A stretch of 64,000 bases of DNA from Paralichthys olivaceus (Eukaryota; Chordata; Actinopteri; Pleuronectiformes; Paralichthyidae), in contig NC_091105.1 of NCBI RefSeq assembly GCF_024713975.1, forward strand, positions 17,244,439 through 17,308,438. The letters run 5' to 3'. The translations under genes were made by a program, and so were the position numbers. Numbering within the stretch: position 1 is the first letter of the stretch; each line of letters opens with the position of its first letter. Positions 28,576 through 39,788 of this stretch are shown here, one piece after another. Under the pieces are notes generated by a model. That model was not told the origin of the DNA. It ran no database searches and saw only the letters and a list, made by a program, of their open reading frames with translations.

Positions 28576-30465
28576 ATGGAGAGACAGAGTTAAGATTGTG
28601 TTTTCTCTCTGTGTGAAGGCTCTAAGGATTGGAGGTGGAGGCGCCACTTACATTGACACATGTCCGGTCTTCTCCTCATACCTCATTCCTTGTTTCAGGT
28701 GTGGGAGGTGAACAACAGTTTTTAAAAAAGTATATAGTATCTATAGTATGGTAACCTTTATACAATGTGTGCTCAGGGTATGTATATATTAGGTTATGTA
28801 TACGCTCCTCCAATGATTTTCATTATCGGTTACAGTGCAGTGGTTGTTTTTTCTGTGCTGGTGCAAAGTGAATTTAAAACAAATGATTGTAACGATCCCA
28901 CAAGATCATCAGTGTGGCTCAGAAACACACCAACATTCTGATAGAGCAGCAGCATCAGCCCATCAGCTCCAAACTCCTGGGTCCACGAGAGGTGCTAGAG
29001 GTGGTGCCTAAAGTTCTGCAGGATTCCTCCAAAAACACCAGTATTCTGTGCCAGTAACTCAGTGTGCTGATTGGAGAATTATTCAAACAAAATATATCTT
29101 AAGAACCAAAACCTAAATTAGTACATAACGTCATAATTACCCATTTCAAAATAATGAATTTTATATTACATGATTAAGGGAATGCATGTGATGGGAATAA
29201 TGCATCAATATGAGCTCTGACTGCTAGATTCTTTAACATTGTGAGATAGGGCGTCTTTTAACATTTTATGGATCTTGATGAAAAAACATTTGACATCTGA
29301 CATGAAATTTGGTGCAGTTCCAAATAGGCAATCCGGAACTAATGAATTTAAATGTGGTTTAATTAGGGATCTGTTGAGCCTTGTTAGAGATATGCATTCT
29401 ATCGAGTGCTATTCTAGTTATTAAAGACTTTGGTGTAATGTTTCAAAACTGTTTCAGAGTCAGTCGTGTGGAAACGTGCTTGATCAAGGTCAGTCATTCA
29501 AATTTAGACAGTGTTTCCAGTCTCATGCTCTCTGTGCTCGCCACCTACCTCATTTTTTTCACTTTCACCACACTGGCTTGATATCAGTCCAAATCCCAGG
29601 CTAATGACAGTGACCTACTTCTGGTCTTACCACAGAGATGACTTTGAGTTTGCATGCACGTTTTAGAGCTCATTCTCTGTCCAAACTCATAAATACTTAT
29701 CACAGGTAAAGAATGTTAGTGTAAAACCAATTATGAAACAGTGTCATTAGGGTCACACACTTGCTGATCCACTGATCCTGCACTGAAGTTCAACCTGGAT
29801 CATTATTGCTCAGATTGCACATTTGCACAGAATCATTTGCAGTTTGTGATTTTTCATGCCTTTCATTAACTACAATTAAAATATTTCATTTAGACTAAAA
29901 TGCTACACTACTTGTTGTACAGGACAAGCGAGGATTCATGTCTATGCGTAGAATCCAACATTGATAAGTTAATATTTAACTCACAACTGATATTGAAAAG
30001 GTTAGCTGATGTGGCACTACGTGCTTTGGAGCACAGAATTAGGAATGAGTTATCAGCCCAAACTTTCATGTTCCTCTAAGAGAATCTACAACAATGTTGC
30101 ATCGCAAGTTTATTAGTCATGTGTCTCAGATTCCACAGAGTTCAAATCTTCATATGCTTTGTATTGAAAATTATATCACTTACAGTAAGAAAGAAAAAAT
30201 CAACTTGGGTTTAGAGACCAATTTGCAAAATGATGAATGATGTGTTACAAACTGAGGGTGAAGAGTGAGAAACACTGAGAGGCACATTATAAGAAACTGT
30301 TCAGCTATTTGTGTAGAGAAACAAACACAAATCATTGCGAAACTATGATGAAATCAGTGCTCGCTGCTAAAAAGGGGGAGTGTGTGTCCAGGGATTAAAG
30401 ACAGATGGTTTTATAACATACTCAGTTTGGCAATGTGATCACTTTAACAGTTGTGGTGCTGCCAG

Positions 30466-30829
30466 TTAAAGGTCAAGTGTGTGAGATTTAGGTGAAAGGG
30501 ATCTATTGGCAGATATTTAATGTAGAATAACCCTCATGATGTTTTCACTAGTTCTTTTCATCTAAATTGTATGAATTGTAGTTTTCTTTACCCCAGAAAA
30601 GGCCCTTTATATTTAAATACTTTATATTTACATCAAGAGGACCCTCTCTACGGAGGCCGCCATGTTTTTTACATTAGTCCAGACTGGACAAACTAAACAC
30701 ATTTTGAGTTTTTATGACAACTGAAGCTACCACAGGTTATTTTTCATGATTGGAAGGAGAGGGTGAGGTGAGGGATATTCAGCAATTTCAACACTAGATA
30801 TCACATCATTCTACACACTGTACCTTTAA
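30466..30829. mobile_element. MITE-like element with terminal inverted repeats
   Basis: The left end reads TTAAAGGTCAAGTGTGTGAG. The reverse complement of the right end reads TTAAAGGTACAGTGTGTAGA. The inverted ends match at most positions over 20 bp, and the internal sequence has no coding frame. This is a non-autonomous DNA-transposon structure of a kind frequent in fish; the superfamily was not determined. Confidence 0.7.
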
Positions 30830-31854
30830 GAGTGTTGCCAAAGTCATGGAGGATTTTGATCATATCATAATAATGATAATGACAACACAGACTTTGTATA
30901 AAATGTCAAAAGCTGAGAATCAAACCTCACAGCAGACGATTAAATTAAGTCCATTTGAAGTAAAAAGACATTAACTTGTATAATTCAGGCTCAAAGCTGA
31001 TGTCATGCAAGTTATGTCAAGAGATCAGCAACTAGTCAGTAACAGTAGTGAAAAAAACACCATCCAAAAGTACTGAATGAAGCTGCCTTCTACTGTAATA
31101 GAATAGTGAATGTGGAGATGTGTGGATTGGAGCTTCAGAAGCTCAATAACGCCCTCTTTTGGGGAGATGAGGTTTAACATGGTACAGGGAGTGAAGCCCC
31201 ATCAACTTCTATCATTTTTAAACCCTTTTCAATGACGCCCCTTCCTGGGGAGGTGTGGTGTGCCAAGGAACAGTGAGTGACGCAGAACACCAATCACTTT
31301 TGTTACGGCCTCAACCTCAAAAGTTTAATACCACCCAGCGACTGCAATGCACAAGGAGGATGCGACTTTACTCGAAAGGTTTTTCAACAGAAACAAAAAT
31401 AAGAAATTAATGTAAAATTAAACTGGGATTGTAGAGGCCTGGCCAAAAAGGAAACAAGCCATAAGAACTGTACCGTGATGACGAGAGAGACAGAGAGAGA
31501 ATCCTCCTTCATTTAATCATGCTTACCTGAGAGGAGAAACATTGACAGGAAAGGGGGAGAGGGGTGGAGAAAAAAAACATAAGGGGGGGTGCACCTCCTT
31601 CAGTACTGGACAGCGCTGATTGGTTCAGGTTTACCAGGTTCAGCACTGGACAGCCCCACAGAGGGAATGACAGAACTGTCAGCTGGTGACATTTTACCAA
31701 AGTCAACCACCCTATGCAATAGCAAACAGCAGGTTATCAGAAGGAAGAGAAATCACACATAGCAAAATTGTTTTGGCCCAAATTGTATGTCCCTCATCCT
31801 GCCCACATACCACCCAGAGTCATAGCACTTGGGTGGTCCGCTCCTGTTTGCCAG

Positions 31855-32090
31855 ATCTGAGCCACAAATAAACCATAGCAGTAGTGGCCTGACCTTGTTT
31901 TGTGCTATTTGGGCAATTATCACCGTTTACCACATGGGCAACTTTAGATTCACATCCAGAATGCTCCTTGCCTATAGCACTGCATTTGAGCCACATTTGC
32001 TATTTTACAAGTGGGCCACTTTAGGCTCACATCGATTTTGTTCAGGCCACAAGAGGTCCAGATGTGCTGCATCACTGCCTTAAGTAGCAC
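31855..32090. repeat. Degenerate repeated motif GGGCmACTTTAG
   Basis: GGGCAACTTTAGATTCACATC (near 31938) and GGGCCACTTTAGGCTCACATC (near 32014) are about 76 bp apart and very similar. GAGCCACA motifs also recur before each. It looks like a short, diverged tandem array of about 76 bp period. Confidence 0.45.
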
Positions 32091-32315
32091 ACATCCCTAT
32101 GGCATCTGGATCTCCTCAGTTGCAATAAAGCTATCAGAAAAATAAGCATAATTATGATCACTCAAACACAGCACAAGAAGAAAACACCTTCACCAGAGCT
32201 TTACTGTCAGCCAATTAATTGCCCAACATGGAATTAATGCTATCTATAGGACAACACAGTTGAATCCCCACAGCAACTGGACCTGTAACCATGTGTGACT
32301 CCATGTGGACAGTAT

Positions 32316-32375
32316 GCAAAGGTGCATGCAAAGGTGCATGCAAAGGTGCATGCAAAGGTGCATGCAAAGGTGCAT
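32316..32375 (+). repeat. 12-bp tandem repeat, five perfect copies
   Basis: The unit GCAAAGGTGCAT is repeated five times without a mismatch (60 bp). Across unit borders it forms ATGCAAAG, one base from the POU octamer ATGCAAAT. Confidence 0.95.
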
Positions 32376-33556
32376 CAGTGCAAAGTATTTGCACTGAAAA
32401 GCTAGAACACCAGCATCCACAGCAGACTCCTAAGGGAAAGACAACACACCAGTCAAAATGAATGACTGAGGCGCTGCTGTAGTCCTCAAATTACTGGCTC
32501 GAACACAAAGCCATGCATCAGATGTGGAGCATGAGCTTGAATATGCTGAAATTTTAATCTTAAAACAATTTGGAGTAAATTCAAATAAAAAAAATGTATC
32601 TGTCCCAAAGTATAACAGTCCCAGTCAATCTCAAGGGACAATGACACACTGTATGAATGTGTGTATAGGTGAATGTGCAAAACTAGCCTAGAAAAGCACT
32701 ATATAAATATAGACCATTTACCGCCTCCTTACTTACCATTTGCAGTTTCTAATTAATTTGATTATTGTTAATCAGAAGTTTTGGATCTATTTAGAACAAA
32801 CAGAAAAGAGAATTTGGGAGTGGAACTCATGGAAATTATGAGAGAAAGATACAAGAACGCATGCTGGAGTATAAAATGTTACACATATTTCACGTGGGCT
32901 GACTCAAAACCAGAAAAATACATTAAACGTTTGGATACTAAACTATATTTAATCAAACACATTTTTAGATAGACACTGCTGGATTCAGTGCAGTGTGCAG
33001 GTGCATGAGGATAAACCATGTGATACTGTACTGTGGTACAGGAATCCTGCAGATCAGGAGAGGATGACTTGGAGGGAGGACACAGAAAGGACACACCGGT
33101 AGTGGGTGTATCCTGTGTGGGCTGCTGTCACATAAACAGAGAAAGTGAAGTGCTTTCAATCTATTGTTGGGAAACACTGCGTGGAGCAAACCTGACATAA
33201 CTCCAGGAGAAGAGGATTCCTCAGTCGACTGCCATCTCAGAACAACATGGCAAAGACTAAACTGGGTAAATACATGTCCTCCTTCTAAAGCTGCATTTTT
33301 ATTCATCTCGGTGATAATGACTGAAGGTTTGTGTGATTGTTACCACTGCAGAATAAAACAGCTTAAAACAGCTTAGGTGCTTATTTTGTGATCATTCATC
33401 CATTGCCTTTATTTTTTGTAAGTTAAGAATACAAATAATTGTTCCTAACTTTGAACAGGTTACTATATTTAAACATACTTTTTGTTCCTTTTTCTCTGCC
33501 CAGTAGACATAGTGTCATGTAATTGTTGGAGTCAGGAGTGTGTAGAGATAGGAATC

Positions 33557-35462
33557 ATGGCAGCGTGGTGGTAAAACCAGATCAGCCAGTCTGGTGAGTC
33601 TCTGACTGCAGGGTTGTCATGCTTTACTTGCACAAGGTGATGCAGTTGCATATCACACAATAGGGAGTCAGATAAGCCATTAACTGTTACATCTGAATGA
33701 AGAACTCAACCATTCTTTATTATTTAACACTAAAGCTCAAAGCTTCAGTCACTGAGAGCATTTCAATCTGCATAATAAATAATGTCCATAATAAATCTTA
33801 ATTTACTTGATACATCCATGTACAAGTGCAGTGTGCAGTGAAAGGCTGCATGGTGCAAGACAACGCAAAGTTGAAGTCAAAATATATAATATCTCAATCA
33901 ATCAATCGTGCATAACAAGTTGTGGCAAACCTAAAAAACTATAGACCTTTTTTTGTCATATCTCAGCTGCTAGGAGCCCTTTAACTGAGGCAGCTGTGGG
34001 GTTTGCACTAGGAGCTGTGGGAGGCTGCATAATGGGAGCCACAGAGGAGCCAGTGGACCAGACCCTGTTAATGATGACTGCAGCGGAAACATTGAAACCA
34101 CTGATGGAGGAAGTCAGGACAGTAGGTGCTCTGGGGCTGGGGACCCTTATAGGAGCCACAGCACTAACCACAGCCATGACTTCTGTAGTAGCTGGTGTGA
34201 TTCTAGCTGCAATGGTAGCGTCAGTGTCCGTGGCCACCAGGAGCTGCGGCGCCTCCCAAAGACACTCTCGTGGCGTTTGGGCATCGGCAGGACTGGCTGG
34301 GGCCTTCGGGAGCACTCTCAGTGGAGCCACACTTGGGGTTGCTGTTGAATGGATTGTGAAGAATTATGGCATGGTGGGCCTTCTGTGGGCGCTGAGCATA
34401 TTCACCATACTCAAACCACCCGTGCACTTTTTACTAAAGCTCCTCTGGAAGCAGGGAGAGGCCTGTCGCACTCTGGGATCTGAAGCTTTGGCCAGAGAAA
34501 GGGAACAGATTGAGGTTACAGAGTTTCAGCAGAAACAAAGGGTGGCTGTGCAGATAGAGCAGAGGATCCTGATGCTGGAGCAGGGAGGCGGCACCGGTGG
34601 GATAGACCACAAGACAACATGGGCCACTGAACGCAGGAAGAGAGAAGAGATAGAGAGGAAGAAGATGGAGAGTGAAGAAGCAGAATTGGACCAAAGAACC
34701 GTCCAAGACTGGATCAACACCATGGTGGTCAAACATGTGGACTTCTTGGCTTTCTCAGGGATACCAATGACAGTGGTTGCCATAGTAACATCAAGTTTTG
34801 GGGTGTTAGGCTATGGAGGCCACCAGTCTGTGCTCATAGTGCTTCTGGTTTTGGTGTCAGTCATAGCCTATTTGCTTCTAAAGTCTTCTGACTTTAAGTT
34901 CTGGATGTTGGTGGGATGCATGGGAATGCTGGCAACGTTTGTCATCGCCATGCTCACCCTACACGCCGGGCAGTTGGTCGTAACATCGGCCATGAAGATG
35001 GAAGCAGCAGGGCAGCCTCAGTCCAGAGAAAACATTAGAACTCGTATGAACCACCAATCCTCTTTGGAAGCACTGAATGCAGCTTTCTTTGTGGCAAAAA
35101 TGTGTCAGCTGGGTTTAGGGGCTGCAGTGGGTGGGCCTCTAGTGAGGCATGCAGCTGGAGATGTGAAAGTCATAGCAGGGGCTGCTTTAGTGGCGGGTGG
35201 TTTACTGGCCGGGGTGGAGGGTTTGGCTCCAGCTCTGGGAGAAGGGGGAAAAGCTGGGGCACTGCTTGGCGTGGTGGGGGCAGCAGGGGTGTCGGTGGGT
35301 GGAGCATCAGCTGTGGCTGGAAGGTGGTCCTCATGGCCAGGAACCTTGGGAACAATAGCAGGGTTAGTGTTTGGGGCATTAGTAATGGGTAAATGGCACA
35401 TAGTCAACATTGGACTGCAGTTGCCTGTGGCTTATGTGTTTGCTATGACTAATCCATTTTAA
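33557..35462 (+). CDS. Unrecognised multi-pass membrane protein with central charged helix
   Basis: I do not recognise this family. Exon 1 is 33557-33570 (ATG GCA GCG TGG TG, donor GTG|GTAAAA). Exon 2 is 33974-35462, after acceptor CTGCTAG, ending in TAA. The joined product begins MAAWWSPLTEAAVGFALGAV and has 500 residues. The large exon is open for 1489 nt with high Gly/Ala/Val content. Hydrophobic segments lie at about residues 12-28, 57-92, 107-130, 134-163, 260-283, 288-308, 312-334, 375-395, 401-421, 432-455 and 461-477. Small-residue patterns such as GFALGAVGG and GLGAAVGG suggest glycine-zipper packing. Residues about 165-245 are rich in Glu, Arg, Lys and Gln and probably helical, possibly coiled-coil. 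No signal peptide, enzyme motif or zinc site was seen. A possible polyA signal is ATTAAA at 35780. The large exon is very likely coding; the tiny first exon is a prediction. Confidence 0.75.
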
Positions 35463-37010
35463 CATGTACTGTGAAAAATGTTGTCTGTGAGTTTATGTCA
35501 TTTACATGAAATATCTGTTTTAATACCTGCCTTAGGATATTCTACCTTCTCTTCTTGTCACAATGAATGTGCCAGACTAATCAGTTCTCTCTCTCTCTCT
35601 TACATACTCTGTGCGTGTGTGTGAAAACTAGTAAAATGCATAATTGAGCCACACTGCTGTACTGAGCGACATCACCACGATCAGAAAAGGGACAGACTTT
35701 CATGTTTGACTCCAGTCATTTGACCTGGTCTCTATGTTACTATACTTTGTCCAATGTTTGTACTAAAATGTTTTTATACATTAAATACTGCATTTGAATG
35801 ATGTGTATTTTTGAGAATCTAAGTGTCTTTGTCATGTAACTGCAAGGGTTATTAAAAATCAAAACGCATGCCTCCAACAGTTAAGTTTCAGTTAACATTC
35901 ATGTACATCCACACTTTTATAATAGCTGTAGTGTGGTGGAAGAAATATAATGTAAAAAATGTGTTTATAAGGTCATGTCTGAACAGCTGTAGAGAAATAT
36001 CCAACTGGACATTGGGATTATTGTCAGATATACTTGTTGAGACAACCGTACACTTGGGTGTAACAGATGAATTTTCATGGAATTAAGGAAATATTGTTCA
36101 ACATGATACAAATTTGACATTGATCAGCAGCATAAATTGAGATATTTATATTCACACTGATTCTTTCTCAGACAACAATACCAAGATTGAATGATGCAGT
36201 GCCATATGACATGGTATTTCTTGGTATCAGCTGGTATTTAAAAAAAACTCGTCATTTATGGGCAGTGATATGCAGGACAAGACTGTTTTTTTCCACCTGA
36301 GAGGCAGCTCAGCTTAAGAGGGCAAAGGGGCCTTTACTCAGAGTGCAGATATCCTTGCATTGATAGGCTGTGACAGAATGCTGTGAAACCTGTTTTTATC
36401 GGTGGAGCAAATCAAAAAGGACATTCCACCTGCAAAACAATAGAAGTGAACACTTGATAAACATCAGTTACCTCAACATTCAGGAAGCTTGGAGTCTCTA
36501 AAAATGATCGTAATCAAAAGTCTTTCCAGGTTTGGGGTTGGTTGCATTTACTAGAGCACACACATTAAAGTGTATTAATAAATTATTTCTTACACTCAAA
36601 TATAAATAAAATGAACAAACTACCTCCCCTGACAATGGACACAACCAAATTATCATTTTTATTGTTCCCTTTATCTTATGCTGGTGCTGTTTTACGTACA
36701 CAAGTACAGATCATTCATAATGAGCTAAAACTTTTATTCACATCACAAGAAAGCACTTATGCTGCTTTCATTACTAGATATGATAGTTATTTAATGTGAG
36801 ATAGCCCTATTTCAGCTTTTCTTTTTTTCTTATTTGGATTTTTGTTTCCTGATGTGCTTTCGTATTCGTTTTAATCATTAGGTTATTGCTCAACTTGAGG
36901 CTTTATTGTTTGATCAAGAAAATATGACTGTGTCTTGTTAGTTTGTAGTTTTATATGATTTAATAAAGAAAAAAATGTCATGTGTCAGGGTTTGGACCTC
37001 CCCCACCGCA
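35463..37010. other. Intergenic region, no gene recognised
   Basis: The left part probably contains the 3' UTR of the membrane protein gene, with candidate signal ATTAAA at 35780. The remainder is AT-rich and shows no coding exon. Another AATAAA is at 36961, just before the RRP15 promoter. Confidence 0.5.
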
Positions 37011-37128
37011 GTGACGTACAGCGTGGGCCAATGACGTATTTACGCATGGACCGGAAACGGCCCGTTCCTGTGGCGGAACCCCCGCATGTTGGTAGTTTTC
37101 GCACACGGACCATAGTTATTGTAACTCC
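37011..37128 (+). promoter_or_regulatory. RRP15 proximal promoter with paired CRE-like sites, CCAAT and ETS motif
   Basis: TGACGTA occurs twice, at 37012-37018 and 37032-37038. A CCAAT box (37028-37032) overlaps the second copy by one base. CCGGAA (ETS-type) is at 37051. The stretch is more GC- and CpG-rich than its surroundings and has no TATA box, fitting a housekeeping promoter just before the ATG at 37129. Confidence 0.55.
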
Positions 37129-39788
37129 ATGATGGCAGCGGTGATGGAAAAACATGTGGAGACGCCAGGTGAGTTCTGCTTTTGTGTGAAAATCACGACG
37201 TGTCGAGGAGCGAGCTGCTCCCTGTGTTCTGCTGCTCTTTATCTCATCTGCTGCTGTGGCTGTGTGTTGGTACAATTCATGTCTGTGGCTGCGGTCGGAG
37301 TGTCCAATCTACTTTCCTACCCACTATTCCTCGATACCAAAGGAAAACATCGCGAGGTCAAGGAAAAGTGTGAAGGAGAAGCCTAAAGGAGTTAGGATAG
37401 ATAATCCCACACACTGAGTGTTTTTCCTCTTGAACAAACTTTATTTATAATCGAGGCTGTGCACAGACTGCACGTCCTCTGTGCTGTGAGCTGACAGTTC
37501 TAGTGAAGATGATGTTAAATCATTCATCAGAAACAACTCCATAGATTTGATTGCAAATGAAAACAAAACAGGAAAACTGTATGTATGTGGAGTAAATTCT
37601 TCAGTGAGGGAGATGGAGATGATCCATGAGCACACAATTTCAATTATCCAGTGTTGGCCATTGTCTCTTCATAGTCTCTTTTACTTTAAATAGTACACTT
37701 ATAATGCTGTTATTTTTTATAGTGATCTTTCCATATATTCACATAAGTATTACTCTTTTTGTGTCACACAGAGGACGATGCTGAGCCTCAGTGTGAGGAC
37801 AGCGATGACCAGAGTGGTTCTGAAGGAGAGAATAAGGATGAAAGGTTAGATGATGGAGGGAGCAATGGAGAGGAAGCAGACGATGATGATGATGACAACG
37901 ACAAGGAGGAAGAGGAGGGTAACACCAATGCTGGATGGGCGGAAGCCATGGCAAAGATCCTGGGGAAGAAAACTGCAGAGAACAAAAGCATCATCTTGGT
38001 CAAGAACAAAGAGTTGGACAAGATGAAGGAGAGAGAGAGGCAGGAGCAGCAAGAGAAAAAGACACAGGTAATGAGCCAAGTGAAAGTGTGTGTTACACTG
38101 TAAAATATATACCTGTCTAAAGCCCCTTTTGGAAATATAATAATTTTGTCTGGGATATCGGCGACTTCCCTTAAGCTTTAATAATACCTGCAGCTTTGGA
38201 TGGGAATACTAAAATGTGTTGTGGCAGTACAACAAGCTCCCTCACATTCTAACAATGTAAACTGTCCTGTCACTGCATTAACCACAGCAGCAGCACTTTA
38301 CACTGTGATTTTCTTTTATTGGTGATCCCACTACTCTGGCCACCGAACACCTCACTCACAAGCTCCTCAATTCCAGTGTCAGACAAGTTGGGCCTTTTCT
38401 TGCTTGATGCCACAATTCACCATAAAAAACATTGATCAGCAAGGTTATCTGGTTTTCACATTCATGAAGTGCTTTGCTTTCACCATGAATGGTTGAGTGT
38501 GGCTGTGTAGAGGGTCGGATATGTGCCAGATCTACGTGCACATGTTTCAAAGTCCACTGATTTATAGGAAACGTTGACTTCAGCTGTGCAGTTTTTATAT
38601 CAGATTTTTTGGTGAATGCCATTTTCGTTTTTTTTTGTGCGCATGTACGTTTTGAGTATGGATCTTTAGTTGTTCGATAAATGAGACCCCCTCTTCCCAG
38701 TGAGAAACATTTAAAAGCACTCTGAGAAACAAGTGTCAGGTCTGATGTGACAAAGAGTGAACTAACATCAGTGTGATCAACCAAAAATGATTTTCACAAC
38801 CTAACCATATATTTATTATACTGTATATGTGTACATACTGTATATGTTTACATACTGTATTTGTGCTTGTGTCCAACAGGTTGACAAGAGGCGATCGTGG
38901 GAGATGATGAGCAGGGAGAAACCAGACGTAGTGGTGGACAGAGAGACTGAGAGAGCTCTACAGAGGATAGCTACCAGGTATCTAGTCGCTTCTTATGAGG
39001 CTGTGTTTGACATCGTCAGAACTATCATTCCGTCCAGATGTGACCGTGTGTTTTTCTGCTCAGAGGGGTGGTGCAGCTATTCAATGCTGTGAAGAAACAC
39101 CAGAAGAATGTGGATGACAAGGTGAAGGAAGTGGGTGGCTCAGAGAGGAAGAAAGCCAAGATTCTTGGGACTGTCTCTAAGAAGGATTTCATCGATGTGC
39201 TGAGGAGGACTGAGGAAGGAAGCAGAGGCACCGGCACACCGACCGACACTGTGAGTTCAGTCATATCTAATTCTCTGTTTGTTGCCTCCAGAACTGATAC
39301 GGCACTACACTCTAAATGACAATTACTCATTTGTAGGTCTTCTTTGGAAAGCTGCATGGCTCATTCTCTCTCCAGTGTGGGCCTGTGCTACTGTTTCATT
39401 CTGTCAGTCAGATCATGATCCGGGTGTGGGGGGGTGGCATAACATAATCGCTTGTTTAGCGTACTTGAGATGAAAGTTTGAAATAATCATGATATTTATT
39501 GGATGTCATATCACCCAGCCCTAACACATTTCTCACCAAGTAATAAAATGTAATTTCACTGAGTGCTCACATGGTGTCACTGCTGCCTTTTAAAAGCACT
39601 CACTGAACTCGTGCGTTGTCTCTGTGCATGTGCAGGCTGCTGCGACAGAGGAGAAGCCTGCCTGGAGCATCCTCAGAGATGACTTCATGATGGGAGCCAC
39701 CATGAAGGACTGGGACAAAGACAGTGACAAAGAAGAGGAGACTGAGCCACACTCAGCAGCGGGGTTAGAGGATAGTGATTCAGACTGA
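37129..39788 (+). CDS. rrp15: RRP15, ribosomal RNA-processing protein 15
   Basis: A nucleolar protein needed for pre-60S ribosome assembly and 27S/32S pre-rRNA processing. Exons: 37129-37168, 37772-38067, 38880-38977, 39064-39250, 39636-39788. The joined frame gives 257 residues. Residues about 14-65 are strongly acidic ([16 protein letters not shown] and a run of Asp/Glu). The conserved Rrp15 core follows: [66 protein letters not shown], then [22 protein letters not shown] near the C-terminus. Length is close to human RRP15 (282). A second ATG directly follows the first (37132), so the true first Met is uncertain by one codon. AATAAA at 40138-40143 is a good polyA signal. The gene precedes TGFB2 on the same strand, as in human 1q41. 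Confidence 0.95.

Larger units (their letters stand above)
20034..33556. other. Gene-poor interval with repeats
   Basis: I recognised no coding exon on either strand in these 13.5 kb, and in particular no LysM or GRAM exon that would extend NCOA7. Open frames here are short, lack ATG starts or lie in simple repeats. Contents described separately: interspersed repeat copies (22083-22405, 26235-26330), TG and GA runs, a TTAGGG-like patch, a MITE-like element (30466-30829), a degenerate repeat (31855-32090) and a 12-bp tandem repeat (32316-32375). Confidence 0.5.

Noticed and set aside
28251-28616. Plus-strand 121-codon open frame
   Set aside because: It begins with TTG, and its C-terminal third is the translated GA simple repeat.
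33996-33998. GTG at 33996 as the start of the membrane protein
   Set aside because: The frame stays open to a splice acceptor at 33973 and joins in phase to an ATG exon at 33557-33570, which is the more natural start for a nuclear gene.
33956-34330. Minus-strand 124-codon frame opposite the membrane protein gene
   Set aside because: It is the antisense shadow of a GC-richer coding exon; the plus-strand frame is far longer and has the better start and splice signals.
38356-38784. Minus-strand 142-codon open frame in RRP15 intron 2
   Set aside because: It begins with TTG and not ATG, has no recognised domain and lies in an intron of a well-defined gene. It is probably chance or an old repeat.
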